This document shows positions 7,208 through 15,313 of a stretch of DNA of 19,816 nt, piece after piece. The stretch covers positions 1 to 19,816 of the forward strand of contig JAQUYR010000019.1 of the NCBI GenBank assembly GCA_028691715.1, written 5' to 3'. Numbering within the stretch: position 1 is the first letter of the stretch; the number at the start of each line of letters is the position of its first letter. The notes below the pieces were generated by a model, which saw only the letters and a program-made list of their open reading frames with translations, searched no databases and was not told the origin of the DNA. Made by a program: the position numbers and the translations under genes. Source of the DNA: Bacilli bacterium. Lineage in GTDB: Bacteria > Bacillota_I > Bacilli_A > ML615J-28 > CAG-698.

Positions 7208-7252
7208 AAACATATAGTTTTCGCATCAAAAAAAGAGTAAAGGAGGATAATG

Positions 7253-8995
7253 ATGGATACAAAAAGTTTCTTACTTCAACTACTATCCAATAAGATTAAG
7301 CTCATAATAAGCTTGGTTTTAACTGTTTCTTTTATTGTCCTTTGTGAAATATTTGGGGTAATTTTGCTTAAGCAAATTATTGAACTTGTCATAATCGGAG
7401 GATATCAAAATGAGTTGCCTCTAAGAATGACACTTTTTGTTCTTGCGGTAGTTGCTTCTTTTATCTTTACTATCTGGAAAAAGCGTCAGACATCGGTTTT
7501 AAGCAGTTATGTTTTTAGTAATCTTGCAACTAGAGCCTATACATTAGTATTAGAAGCTGAGATACAGGAATTGTCACATGACAATGTAAGAGAAGCTACT
7601 TCAAGAATTGTTGACAACAGCCGGGCTATAAGCGATCAATATCTAGCTGGTAATATTGTTAAACTAGCTGAAAAAATTATTTATTTAGTGGCTATATTTA
7701 TCACAATGATGGCAATTAAACCGATATTAGGTCTGATTTTATATGCCTCACTTCCTGTATTTTTTATTACTATAAAAGCCTTGGAAAAATATGTCAATAA
7801 GGCAAAGAGTATTGAAAATAAAACAGTAGAGGAATCTGTTGAGATTATAAAAGACTCATATAATAAGATTAAAGATATTAAACTGCTGAATGGTATTAAG
7901 TATGAAAAAGAAAGATTCAGCGAATGGACGGAAGAATATACCAAGAATAAGACAAAATCTGATTTATCCAGTGGTTTAGTGAAAGTCGCTTTGCAGGATT
8001 TCTTTGTTGGGGTAATTTTTTCAATTATTTTAGGCTTGGGAAGCTGGCTTGCTAGTGACGCCAGTTTTGGAATTACCACAGGGACAATTTTGATATTTGC
8101 TATTTTTGTTCCATCCGTTTATGTTGCCTTTAAATCGGTGATGAGTAGTCATATATATATGTCCTTTGTGAGCAAAGAAAGAGATGAATTGGATTTGTTA
8201 TATAATCTGCGTAGCGAAGTCAAATCAGAACCAGTTAATAGTTTAGAAGAGATCCATAGCTTAAAATTTATCGATGTCAATTATTCATTTGACAAGAAAA
8301 ATATAGTAATAGATAATATCAGTTTTGAACTTAAAAGAGGAGAAAGACTGGGAATATTGTCTGATGATGGGTGTTCAAAGAGATATATTTTAGATATGAT
8401 GACCAAACTGGTAAAACCAACAAAGGGATCAATATCCATTAATAACTGTGATATATTAAAGATAAACACAAGTTATCTTCGTGATTTGATTACTTCAATT
8501 TTTGATGGAAACACTGTCTTTGATGGTACAATTGAGGAAAATATTATATATCCAGCCGAATTTGATGAATATAAGTATAATGATGCTCTAAACAGGAGTG
8601 GTTTAAAAGAGATTATTCTCGAGCTGCCCAACAAGGAGAAGACACTTATCAGTGAAGATACCAAGGATATTAGTCAGGATATCTTGCAGAGAATTATCTT
8701 TGCAAATGCTTTTTACAAGGATTCAAAAATATATGTTTTGAATGATGCCACTAAATCTTTTAATTTGGGAACTGAAAATGAATTGATAAAAGAAGTATTT
8801 AAACTAAAAAATAAGATTATTGTGATGATGACAGATAAGGTTTATAATCTTAGTCTTTGTGATAAAATTGTAATTTTAGAAAATGGTAAAGTTGTGGAGT
8901 ATGGAAAGTACAGTGATTTATTGCAAGACAAGAGTTCAACATTTTATAAACTGATAAAAAAAGCTACTCTATCAAAGAAAGAAAAAGTATCATAA
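7253..8995 (+). CDS. ABC half-transporter with a degenerate, probably inactive ATPase domain
   Basis: 580 aa. In numbering from the ATG at 7250, residues 1-310 form an exporter-type membrane domain with about six hydrophobic segments, and residues 338-565 form a nucleotide-binding domain. The fold is recognisable (DNISFELKRGERLGIL, VFDGTIEENI, CDKIVILENGKVVEYGKY), but the catalytic motifs are broken. Walker A is SDDGCSKRY where GxxGxGKST is expected. The Q-loop Gln is Asp419. LSGGQ is replaced by ISQDI (474-478). Walker B ends in Asn498-Asp499 instead of Asp-Glu, the D-loop is lost, and the H-loop His is Asp529. The frame is open from end to end, so it is not a simple pseudogene. A partner with an intact ATPase is not in the window. 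The strong SD AAAGGAGG (7239-7246) favours the second of two adjacent ATGs, 7253. It is monocistronic. Substrate unknown. Confidence 0.85.
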   Translation: MDTKSFLLQLLSNKIKLIISLVLTVSFIVLCEIFGVILLKQIIELVIIGGYQNELPLRMTLFVLAVVASFIFTIWKKRQTSVLSSYVFSNLATRAYTLVLEAEIQELSHDNVREATSRIVDNSRAISDQYLAGNIVKLAEKIIYLVAIFITMMAIKPILGLILYASLPVFFITIKALEKYVNKAKSIENKTVEESVEIIKDSYNKIKDIKLLNGIKYEKERFSEWTEEYTKNKTKSDLSSGLVKVALQDFFVGVIFSIILGLGSWLASDASFGITTGTILIFAIFVPSVYVAFKSVMSSHIYMSFVSKERDELDLLYNLRSEVKSEPVNSLEEIHSLKFIDVNYSFDKKNIVIDNISFELKRGERLGILSDDGCSKRYILDMMTKLVKPTKGSISINNCDILKINTSYLRDLITSIFDGNTVFDGTIEENIIYPAEFDEYKYNDALNRSGLKEIILELPNKEKTLISEDTKDISQDILQRIIFANAFYKDSKIYVLNDATKSFNLGTENELIKEVFKLKNKIIVMMTDKVYNLSLCDKIVILENGKVVEYGKYSDLLQDKSSTFYKLIKKATLSKKEKVS

Positions 8996-8996
8996 A

Positions 8997-9028
8997 AAAA
9001 CACTAACAGCTGTTAGTGTTTTATTTTG
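8997..9028. terminator. Bidirectional terminator between the ABC-type gene and the alpha/beta hydrolase gene
   Basis: Perfect palindromic hairpin with arms CACTAAC (9001-9007) and GTTAGTG (9012-9018) around AGCT. A-runs on the left and T-runs on the right extend the stem and provide a U-tract on both strands. It overlaps the minus-strand stop codon at 9021-9023. Confidence 0.88.
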
Positions 9029-9911
9029 CAATATTTTCTAAAAAATTGGTGATAATCTTTTGATATCCTTCTTTGTCAACATCCCAGGATTTAGCATGAC
9101 CAGCTCCAGAAATTATATGAATCTCCTTATATCCGGGGTTAGTCTGATACATATTTTGAGAATGACTATAATCAATGAATTTATCATTTGCTCCATGAAT
9201 AAAACAAATAGGGATATTGTTTGTTCTTAATTCTTGTATTGGTCTTATTTCCCAAAATGAGAATCCATAAAGAATCTTACAGAAAAGACTAGAAATATCG
9301 ATAATAAAGGTAGGAAAATGAAATTTTGTCCTTGCAAGAGAGGCAAGAAGAATCATTAAATCGCTATAACCACAATCACTGACGATAAAAGCTATTTTTG
9401 GATGATATTTCAAAGCCATATTTGTTATGGCTGACCCCATAGATTCCCCATGAAGTCCTAAATAAATATCCTCACCATATCGGTAATATGTATCATTAAT
9501 AATTTCTATTAAATCCCGGGATTCTTTATATCCCATTGTAATTGCTACTTTCTTATTGGCGCCATGCCCACGATTATCATAAATTATTACATTGTAGCCT
9601 AGATGGCGAAAGATATGTAAGTATTTAATACTACCATATCTGGTGTAAGTATGACCATGAGAAATAATAACAAATTTTTTAGAATTGTTAGGAATGTAGG
9701 TAACATTTAAAAAATACCCATCATAGCTCTCAACCACATAATTCTCTTTATATAGTTTTTCATAATCTCCTAGGGCTTCTCGTTCTTGTTCCCGAATTTT
9801 TGATTTTTCTAATGTATAACGACGGGGATGAACCACTGAAATCAATAGAAATATTGATGTTATCAGAATCAAGATGGCGATTACTATTACGATTATATAA
9901 AAATATTCCAT
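9021..9911 (-). CDS. Membrane-anchored alpha/beta hydrolase
   Basis: 296 aa. A single N-terminal hydrophobic helix (residues about 4-27) is followed by HPRR and a hydrolase domain, so the protein is probably anchored with the catalytic domain either outside or at the inner face. Motifs include the oxyanion-side SHGHTYTRYGS (84-94), YDNRGHG (111-117), nucleophile elbow GESMG with S157, acid D243 (GANDKF) and His272 (GAGHAKS), giving a complete triad. The closest named group I recognise is the YqkD/BAAT-like serine hydrolases, whose natural substrates are poorly known. The SD GGAGGT (9915-9920, minus strand) sets the start. It lies 21 nt downstream of the MATE gene and is probably co-transcribed with it; whether they share a job is unknown. 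Confidence 0.87.
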   Translation of the reverse strand: MEYFYIIVIVIAILILITSIFLLISVVHPRRYTLEKSKIREQEREALGDYEKLYKENYVVESYDGYFLNVTYIPNNSKKFVIISHGHTYTRYGSIKYLHIFRHLGYNVIIYDNRGHGANKKVAITMGYKESRDLIEIINDTYYRYGEDIYLGLHGESMGSAITNMALKYHPKIAFIVSDCGYSDLMILLASLARTKFHFPTFIIDISSLFCKILYGFSFWEIRPIQELRTNNIPICFIHGANDKFIDYSHSQNMYQTNPGYKEIHIISGAGHAKSWDVDKEGYQKIITNFLENIAK

Positions 9912-9932
9912 AATACCTCCAGTTTTATTGCT

Positions 9933-11321
9933 TTAAATCTTTATTTTAATCCACTTGAGATTAACAAATCTGATGTTATTTAAGGTAAAGCGAATCATTT
10001 GATCGATTAACATTCCTATCCACGATCCAATTAGACCAAAACCAAGAATATAACAGATAGTATAAGATAGAATTGGACGAATTACCATTACACTGATTAG
10101 TGAACTTCTAGCGGTATATCTAGTATCACCTGCACCTCTTAAAATTCCAGTTGTGACCCACTGCAAGCTTTGAGGAAAAATTATTACCGCGGAGAACAAG
10201 AGCAGATTGGATGCAGCTTCTATTGTTGATTGCTCTTTAGAGAACAGGGCTGCAAGTTCTTGCCTAAAGATAATAACAAGGGTAAACATGATACCACCGA
10301 GAAAGAAACTGATAATCTGTGACATTCTTCCATAGGCAAAAGCTAATTCTTCTTTCTTCTCCCCCAGACTTTTTCCAACCAACCCTGAGGCTCCAATAGA
10401 AAAACCATCTGTAATATTGAAACTTAGACTCATAATGCTTTGAATGATGGCATTTATGGCGACAGCTTCAGTACCCAGACTATTAACTATTTTAGCACTG
10501 ATAAAAAAACCTACCCGCATTCCTAGTTGTTCGATAAAGGCATTGGAACTAATACGATATATTTGGGAGCAACTTTCCTTGTCAAGCTTCCAATTATCGC
10601 TTAATTTAATGGATAAAAATCCTTTTTTATGATATATAGCAAATATTGAAATGGCAAAGGCTACAAAGTTACCAGAAATTGTGGCAATAGCTGCCCCTTT
10701 GATTCCTAGAGCTGGAAAACCCAAATTACCATTAATCAAACAAAAGTTTAAAAAAACATTTAATAAATTTGCCGTCAGGTTTGTTGCTAATGTTGTTTTG
10801 GTATTGCCACAAGCCCTAAGTGCAGAAGTAATAATCAGACGCACATAATTTAGAATTAAAACTGAGCTGACAATCCGAAAATATAGGACACTATTATCAA
10901 TAGTGTCATTCTCAGCACCAGCTAATAACAGAAAGGGTCTTGCGAGAACAATGGATAAAAATGTCATCACTAAGGATATTATGATACCCAAAATAATTGC
11001 TTGTCTTAAGTAACTATTAGCCCCTTCTCTATCATTTTGCCCTCGTTTTCTCGAGATTATAGCGATTACTCCAGCATTCAAACCGATGCAAGCTGCCAGT
11101 GTTATGAACACTGGTTGTTGAGTCAGAGCAACAGCTGCAATTGCCGCATCGCCCAGTTTACCAACCATCATTGTATCAGCCATTCCGATTAAGCCGATTA
11201 GAAATATTTCCAAAGCAGCAGGGACTGATATTCTGAGAATATTTACGAAAATACTCGAAGATTTTGGTAGGCTCCAATCGGGTTTTAGTTCTTTAATTTT
11301 CTTAGATACTAGTATGTTCAT
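9933..11321 (-). CDS. MATE-family multidrug/toxin efflux transporter
   Basis: 462 aa integral membrane protein with about 12 hydrophobic segments in two homologous halves, each a MatE domain. GLIGMADTMMVGKLGDAAIA near residues 43-62 is the diagnostic first-helix signature. MATE proteins export cationic drugs or metabolites using a Na+ or H+ gradient; the substrate here is not readable. An in-frame ATG at 11345 is rejected: the SD GAGGT (11326-11330) lies after it and fits the ATG at 11321, and the predicted transcription start (about 11341) would leave the longer form without an initiation codon. It is divergent from gltX and is followed by the alpha/beta hydrolase gene. Confidence 0.93.
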   Translation of the reverse strand: MNILVSKKIKELKPDWSLPKSSSIFVNILRISVPAALEIFLIGLIGMADTMMVGKLGDAAIAAVALTQQPVFITLAACIGLNAGVIAIISRKRGQNDREGANSYLRQAIILGIIISLVMTFLSIVLARPFLLLAGAENDTIDNSVLYFRIVSSVLILNYVRLIITSALRACGNTKTTLATNLTANLLNVFLNFCLINGNLGFPALGIKGAAIATISGNFVAFAISIFAIYHKKGFLSIKLSDNWKLDKESCSQIYRISSNAFIEQLGMRVGFFISAKIVNSLGTEAVAINAIIQSIMSLSFNITDGFSIGASGLVGKSLGEKKEELAFAYGRMSQIISFFLGGIMFTLVIIFRQELAALFSKEQSTIEAASNLLLFSAVIIFPQSLQWVTTGILRGAGDTRYTARSSLISVMVIRPILSYTICYILGFGLIGSWIGMLIDQMIRFTLNNIRFVNLKWIKIKI

Positions 11322-11347
11322 AGCTACCTCAAAAATGATACCCATAT

Positions 11348-11353
11348 ATTATA
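11348..11353 (-). promoter_or_regulatory. -10 box of the MATE/hydrolase unit
   Basis: Perfect TATAAT on the minus strand. The hexamer 17 nt upstream is only TATTCT, so the -35 is weak. The predicted start near 11341 supports translation beginning at 11321. Confidence 0.5.
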
Positions 11354-11401
11354 CCTTAATTTTTCATAAAAGAATACCAAAAACGTTTTTACAAAAAATA
11401 A

Positions 11402-11430
11402 TTAACATAAAAAGAAAACTATGTTATAAT
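11402..11430 (+). promoter_or_regulatory. gltX promoter
   Basis: -35 TTAACA (11402-11407), 17-nt spacer, perfect -10 TATAAT (11425-11430). The predicted leader of about 33 nt (from near 11437) is far too short for a T-box, so no tRNA-sensing control is present. Confidence 0.7.
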
Positions 11431-11469
11431 GTAAAAGGAAAAATTTATTAGTTAATGAGGAATAAAATT

Positions 11470-12912
11470 ATGGAAAAAGTAAGAACAAGATTTGCCCCCA
11501 GCCCAACTGGCTTTATGCATGTTGGTAACTTGAGATCAGCTCTATATGCCTTTTTATATGCTCGTCAAAATAATGGAGACTTCATTTTAAGAATTGAAGA
11601 CACTGATTTGGAGAGATATGTAGAAGGGGCAGTTGATGTTATCTACAGTACTCTGAAACAAGCGGGAATAACATTTGATGAGGGACCAAATGAAGGTGGT
11701 GCCTATGGACCATATGTTCAAAGCGAGCGAAAAGACCTATATCTAAAATATGCTAAAGAATTGATTGTGAAAGGTGGAGCATATTATTGTTTTTGTGATA
11801 AAGATCGACTGGATTCTTTAGTTGACGCTACTGGTATAAAACGCTATGATAAACACTGCCTATCGTTATCCAAAGAGGAAATCCAAACAAGACTAGATCG
11901 TGGAGATAAATATGTTATCAGACAAAATATGCCAACCACTGGTGTTAGTGAATACGATGATATGGTTTTTGGACATATTGCTATCCCTAACGAAGAGCTT
12001 GAAGATCAGGTTTTAATCAAATCTGATGGCATGCCAACATATAATTTTGCCAATGTTGTTGATGATCATTTGATGGCCATTACTCATGTAATCAGAGGAA
12101 ATGAATACTTGAGTAGTACTCCTAAGTATAATTTACTATACCAATCTTTTGGCTGGGAACTCCCTCACTATATGCATTTAACACCAATAATGAAAGATGA
12201 AACCAGAAAATTATCAAAAAGACACGGCGATGCTAATTTTGATGATTTTATAAACAAGGGATATTTACCAGAGGCTATTGTCAACTATATCGCTCTTTTA
12301 GGATGGAGTCCAAAAGGAACCCAGGAAAAATTCACTATGGCTGAGCTGATTGAACATTTTGATGTCAAAGGCTTATCAAAATCATCCAGTATTTTTGATG
12401 AAAATAAAATGCGTTGGTTAAATGGTGAGTATATCAAGGAATTGAGTTTTGATAGATTTATGACTTATGCCACACCATATTTTGAAAAATCTAAAATCAA
12501 AGGAATTTATGATTATCAAAAATTTGGTAAACTACTACAATCAAGAATAGAAATTTTTAGTGAAATTCCTGAAAAAGTTGATTTCATTGTTGACTTTAAA
12601 CAAATAGATGATGAACTTTATTTTAATAAAAAGTTAAAGATTGATGCTTCAATTGCTCGAATCGTTTTGGAAAAGTCCCTTCCTTATTTTGAGAATCTTC
12701 AAATTTGGAATGAAGAAAAACTTCACGAAGTAATATTGAAAACTGCCTCAGATCTAGAAATGAAATCGGGAGTCATCTATACGGTTTTACGAATTGCTTT
12801 AACCGCAGTTGTCGTTACTCCTGGTGGATCAGTTGAAATGGCTGATATATTGGGAAAAGAGGAATCGGTGAGAAGAATAAGACAGAGCCTTTTATGGCTT
12901 AAAAATGAATAG
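11470..12912 (+). CDS. gltX: Glutamate--tRNA ligase
   Basis: 480 aa class I aminoacyl-tRNA synthetase, full length. It charges tRNA-Glu with glutamate. FAPSPTGFMHVGN (8-20) holds the HIGH-type motif as HVGN, and KLSKR (247-251) is the KMSKS-type loop. The insert YYCFCD...RYDKHC (C107, C109, C130) resembles the zinc-binding SWIM-like element of GltX. The C-terminal anticodon-binding helices continue to residue 480. Whether it also charges tRNA-Gln (non-discriminating) cannot be decided here. The ATG at 11455 is not used: the SD TGAGGA (11456-11461) overlaps it and is spaced for 11470. It is divergent from the MATE gene and ends in TAG before a terminator-like hairpin. Confidence 0.97.
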   Translation: MEKVRTRFAPSPTGFMHVGNLRSALYAFLYARQNNGDFILRIEDTDLERYVEGAVDVIYSTLKQAGITFDEGPNEGGAYGPYVQSERKDLYLKYAKELIVKGGAYYCFCDKDRLDSLVDATGIKRYDKHCLSLSKEEIQTRLDRGDKYVIRQNMPTTGVSEYDDMVFGHIAIPNEELEDQVLIKSDGMPTYNFANVVDDHLMAITHVIRGNEYLSSTPKYNLLYQSFGWELPHYMHLTPIMKDETRKLSKRHGDANFDDFINKGYLPEAIVNYIALLGWSPKGTQEKFTMAELIEHFDVKGLSKSSSIFDENKMRWLNGEYIKELSFDRFMTYATPYFEKSKIKGIYDYQKFGKLLQSRIEIFSEIPEKVDFIVDFKQIDDELYFNKKLKIDASIARIVLEKSLPYFENLQIWNEEKLHEVILKTASDLEMKSGVIYTVLRIALTAVVVTPGGSVEMADILGKEESVRRIRQSLLWLKNE

Positions 12913-12920
12913 TTTAAAGT

Positions 12921-12947
12921 GGCACTGGCAAAGCCAAGTGCCTTTTT
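12921..12947 (+). terminator. gltX terminator or attenuator abutting the ANT(6)-like gene
   Basis: The 5' arm GGCACTGGC (12921-12929) pairs with GCCAAGTGCC (12933-12942), with one bulged A and an AAA loop, and TTTTT follows. The SD GAGGTG of the next gene starts only 3 nt after the T-run, and no promoter fits in between. It may therefore also act as a leader attenuator for the downstream gene. Confidence 0.85.
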
Positions 12948-12960
12948 ATGAGGTGATTAT

Positions 12961-13830
12961 ATGAGAGATGCTAGTTCAATACTTGATATGATAATGAAAA
13001 TTGCTCTGGATGATGAAAATATTCTGGCTGTTTGTTTAAATGGTTCAAGAGCTGACAAGATGGCATTTTGCGATAAGTATTCAGATTTTGATATCATCTA
13101 TGTTGTCAGAGATATCAGAAACTATACAACAAATAAATCATGGTTTGCTCAATTTGGAGATATTTTAATATGTCAAAACCCAGATATTCTTGATGGCTAT
13201 GACTTTACGACTAATGAAAAATTTACAACCCTGATGCAATTTAAAGATGGTTCTCGAATTGATTTAACATTGGTAGATGAATTAAATCTTAAACATATCG
13301 AAAAGAGTGATGAACCACAGCTGGTATTGTTGAACAAAAAAAATATTCCTGAGTTAAAAAACATTTTTTCTAGTGACAGTTATTTAGTTCATTTGCCATC
13401 ACAAGATGAATTCTTTCATTGTACCAATGAATTTTGGTGGCTCACTTTATATGTAGCTAAAGGATTGTGCCGTGATGAAATTACCTATGCAAAGAAATAT
13501 TTTGAAGGATATCTTCGAGATTTATTACTAGAAATGCTATCTTGGAAAATTACTCTTGTTTATCATGAAAAAATTACTCTTGGAAAACATTATCGCTATA
13601 TAAAAAGATATTTATCGGATAAACAATATCAGAGGTTTCTAGATACTTTTGCGGATAATACTATAGAAGATATTTGGAATAAATTACTAAATATATGTGA
13701 GTATTTCCATGAAATCGCTAGTTTTGTTTCTCTTAGTTTGATGTTAAAGTATGATAAAAATGAAGCACTTGATATCATTAGGTATCTAAAAGAATTAAAA
13801 ACAAAAGTTTACCAGTCTCAAAAAGACTAG
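12961..13830 (+). CDS. ANT(6)/AadE-like aminoglycoside 6-nucleotidyltransferase family protein
   Basis: 289 aa, matching streptomycin 6-adenylyltransferases (about 285-300 aa). Nucleotidyltransferase motifs are LNGSR (26-30), SDFDI with D42 and D44, and DGSRIDLTL with D101; these three Asp residues would bind the metal. The helical C-terminal half carries the family blocks EFWWLTLYVAKGLCRDE (157-173), EMLSW (191-195) and GKHYRYIKRYLS (208-219). Known members adenylate the 6-OH of streptomycin. Divergent chromosomal homologues are common and often have no proven resistance role, so I give no symbol. The SD GAGGTG is 5 nt upstream. Codon use looks like its neighbours and no mobile element flanks it, so there is no direct sign of recent transfer. 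It may depend on read-through of the hairpin at 12921-12947. Confidence 0.88.
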   Translation: MRDASSILDMIMKIALDDENILAVCLNGSRADKMAFCDKYSDFDIIYVVRDIRNYTTNKSWFAQFGDILICQNPDILDGYDFTTNEKFTTLMQFKDGSRIDLTLVDELNLKHIEKSDEPQLVLLNKKNIPELKNIFSSDSYLVHLPSQDEFFHCTNEFWWLTLYVAKGLCRDEITYAKKYFEGYLRDLLLEMLSWKITLVYHEKITLGKHYRYIKRYLSDKQYQRFLDTFADNTIEDIWNKLLNICEYFHEIASFVSLSLMLKYDKNEALDIIRYLKELKTKVYQSQKD

Positions 13831-13872
13831 ATATTGAGTTAAAAAACTTCAAAAAAGTAAAAAATGTTTTGC

Positions 13873-13901
13873 TTGTAAAAATGATAAAATTTTGATATAA
13901 T
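13873..13901 (+). promoter_or_regulatory. Promoter of the tldD-tldE operon
   Basis: -35 TTGTAA (13873-13878), 17-nt spacer, -10 TATAAT (13896-13901) preceded by TGA, which makes an extended -10. The predicted start near 13908 gives a leader of about 17 nt. No convincing terminator for the upstream gene is seen between 13831 and 13872; the only hairpin (arms AGTCT/AGACT, 13815-13829) has no T-run. Confidence 0.7.
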
Positions 13902-13924
13902 ATATAAACAAGGATGTGAACAAT

Positions 13925-15313
13925 ATGATAGCTAAAGAAATATGTCAAAACATATTAGAATTGTGTTTGAAAACAGGTGGAGATTTTGCTGAAATATTTG
14001 CAGAAGACACAATAACTAATAGCATTGAATTAACAATGGGAAAGATTACCAAAGCTAATACCAATCATTTACATGGTGTAGCTATTAGAATTCTTAAAGG
14101 ATTTCAAGAGGTTAATGGATATACCAACGATTTTTCCTATGAGAGTCTAAAAGAATTAGCTTTGAAATTGAGTGGGGCTATTGATGGAGAGGATTTGAAA
14201 ATAGAGTTTTCTCTTAATGAGGAAAAGGCTCCTGAAATAACTGACCCTAAGAGAATGCCTTCTTCGTTAACAAGTGAGCAGAAAGTATCCTATATGAATA
14301 GAGTGTACGAATCTGCTAAAGGATATTCTGATGAAGTTAGCCAAATAATTTGCACAATCTTTGATGAAGAGCAAAAAATTCTTGTTGCCAATACAATGGG
14401 AAAATATATAAAGGATTTGAGAACTCATGTTCGTTTAGGAACTAGTGTTGTCGCTGGTAGTGGTACAAATATGCAAAGCTTAGGCGATTCTGTAGGTGGA
14501 AACCAAGGATATGAGGTTTTAGACAATGCCAACTTAGAAGTGTTTGGTTCAGCACTAGCAAAATCTGCTGTTACTATGGTTCATGCTGATGAAATGGTCG
14601 GTGGAAAGATGACAGTAGTTGTTCATAATGCCTTTGGTGGTGTATTACTACATGAAGCTTGTGTTCATGCTTTAGAAGCAACCACTGTTGGTAAAGGATC
14701 TTCAGTATTTTGTGGCAAACTGGGAACAAAAATTGCCAGTGATATTGTAACAGCAATTGATGATGGTACCAGAAGTAATCAATGGGGCTCACTTAATGTT
14801 GATGATGAAGGTACTCCAACAAAGAAGAATGTTTTAATTGAAAATGGTGTCCTTAAGAGTTATCTTGTTGATTTTAGAAATTCAAGGGTGATGAATCATC
14901 CAGTTACTGGTAGTTCTAGAAGACAATCATATAAATATTCTCCTACTTCAAGAATGACAAACACCTTTTTTGCTCCTGGCAAGGATACCTTTGATGATAT
15001 AATCGCCAAGACAGAATATGGTCTTTTTGCAAAGAAAATGGGTGGAGGTAGTGTAAATCCTTCAACTGGAGAATTCAATTTTGCTGTTAACGAAGGATAT
15101 ATGATAGAAAATGGAAAGATCACTAGACCTGTACGAGGAGCTACACTAGTTGGTAGTGGTGCTGAGGTTTTGATGAACATTGATATGATAGCTGATAATT
15201 TAGACTTTGGTCATGGAATGTGCGGATCCGAAAGTGGTTCTGTACCGACTGATGTTGGCCAACCGACAATTAGAGTCCAAAATGTTACTGTTGGTGGAAG
15301 GGGTGCTAAATAA
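13925..15313 (+). CDS. tldD: TldD-like zinc metalloprotease subunit
   Basis: 462 aa. TldD pairs with TldE/PmbA to form a heterodimeric protease that degrades unfolded peptides and matures some ribosomally made peptides (microcin B17 in E. coli). The zinc motif HExxxH appears as HEACVH (H243, E244, H248) after GGVLL, and the third ligand is probably C433 in HGMCGSESG. The C-terminal VPTDVGQPTIRV is typical. One oddity is that residue 247 is Val where the family almost always has Gly (HEAxGH). A GTG at 13916 would be in frame, but the SD AAGGA (13910-13914) is too close to it and fits the ATG at 13925. The stop overlaps the tldE start in TAATG, so the two are translationally coupled. The natural substrate is unknown; no small precursor-peptide gene was seen nearby. 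Confidence 0.92.
   Translation: MIAKEICQNILELCLKTGGDFAEIFAEDTITNSIELTMGKITKANTNHLHGVAIRILKGFQEVNGYTNDFSYESLKELALKLSGAIDGEDLKIEFSLNEEKAPEITDPKRMPSSLTSEQKVSYMNRVYESAKGYSDEVSQIICTIFDEEQKILVANTMGKYIKDLRTHVRLGTSVVAGSGTNMQSLGDSVGGNQGYEVLDNANLEVFGSALAKSAVTMVHADEMVGGKMTVVVHNAFGGVLLHEACVHALEATTVGKGSSVFCGKLGTKIASDIVTAIDDGTRSNQWGSLNVDDEGTPTKKNVLIENGVLKSYLVDFRNSRVMNHPVTGSSRRQSYKYSPTSRMTNTFFAPGKDTFDDIIAKTEYGLFAKKMGGGSVNPSTGEFNFAVNEGYMIENGKITRPVRGATLVGSGAEVLMNIDMIADNLDFGHGMCGSESGSVPTDVGQPTIRVQNVTVGGRGAK

Noticed and set aside
7250..8995. ABC-type gene as a plain pseudogene
   Set aside because: There is no frameshift or internal stop in 581 codons, the membrane domain and NBD fold are kept, and the expression signals look intact. 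I report it as a degenerate-ATPase protein instead.
11431..11469. T-box or other long leader for gltX
   Set aside because: The predicted leader is about 33 nt and cannot hold a T-box.
12961..13830. Resistance gene carried on a mobile element
   Set aside because: No transposase, integrase, inverted repeats or target duplications flank it, and base composition looks like its neighbours.
13831..13924. Small RiPP precursor gene beside tldDE
   Set aside because: The gap holds only the promoter, and no short frame with an SD is visible there.
14574..14792. His-rich antisense open frame inside tldD
   Set aside because: It is the reverse of conserved tldD codons, including the zinc motif, and has no SD or promoter, so it is a shadow frame.
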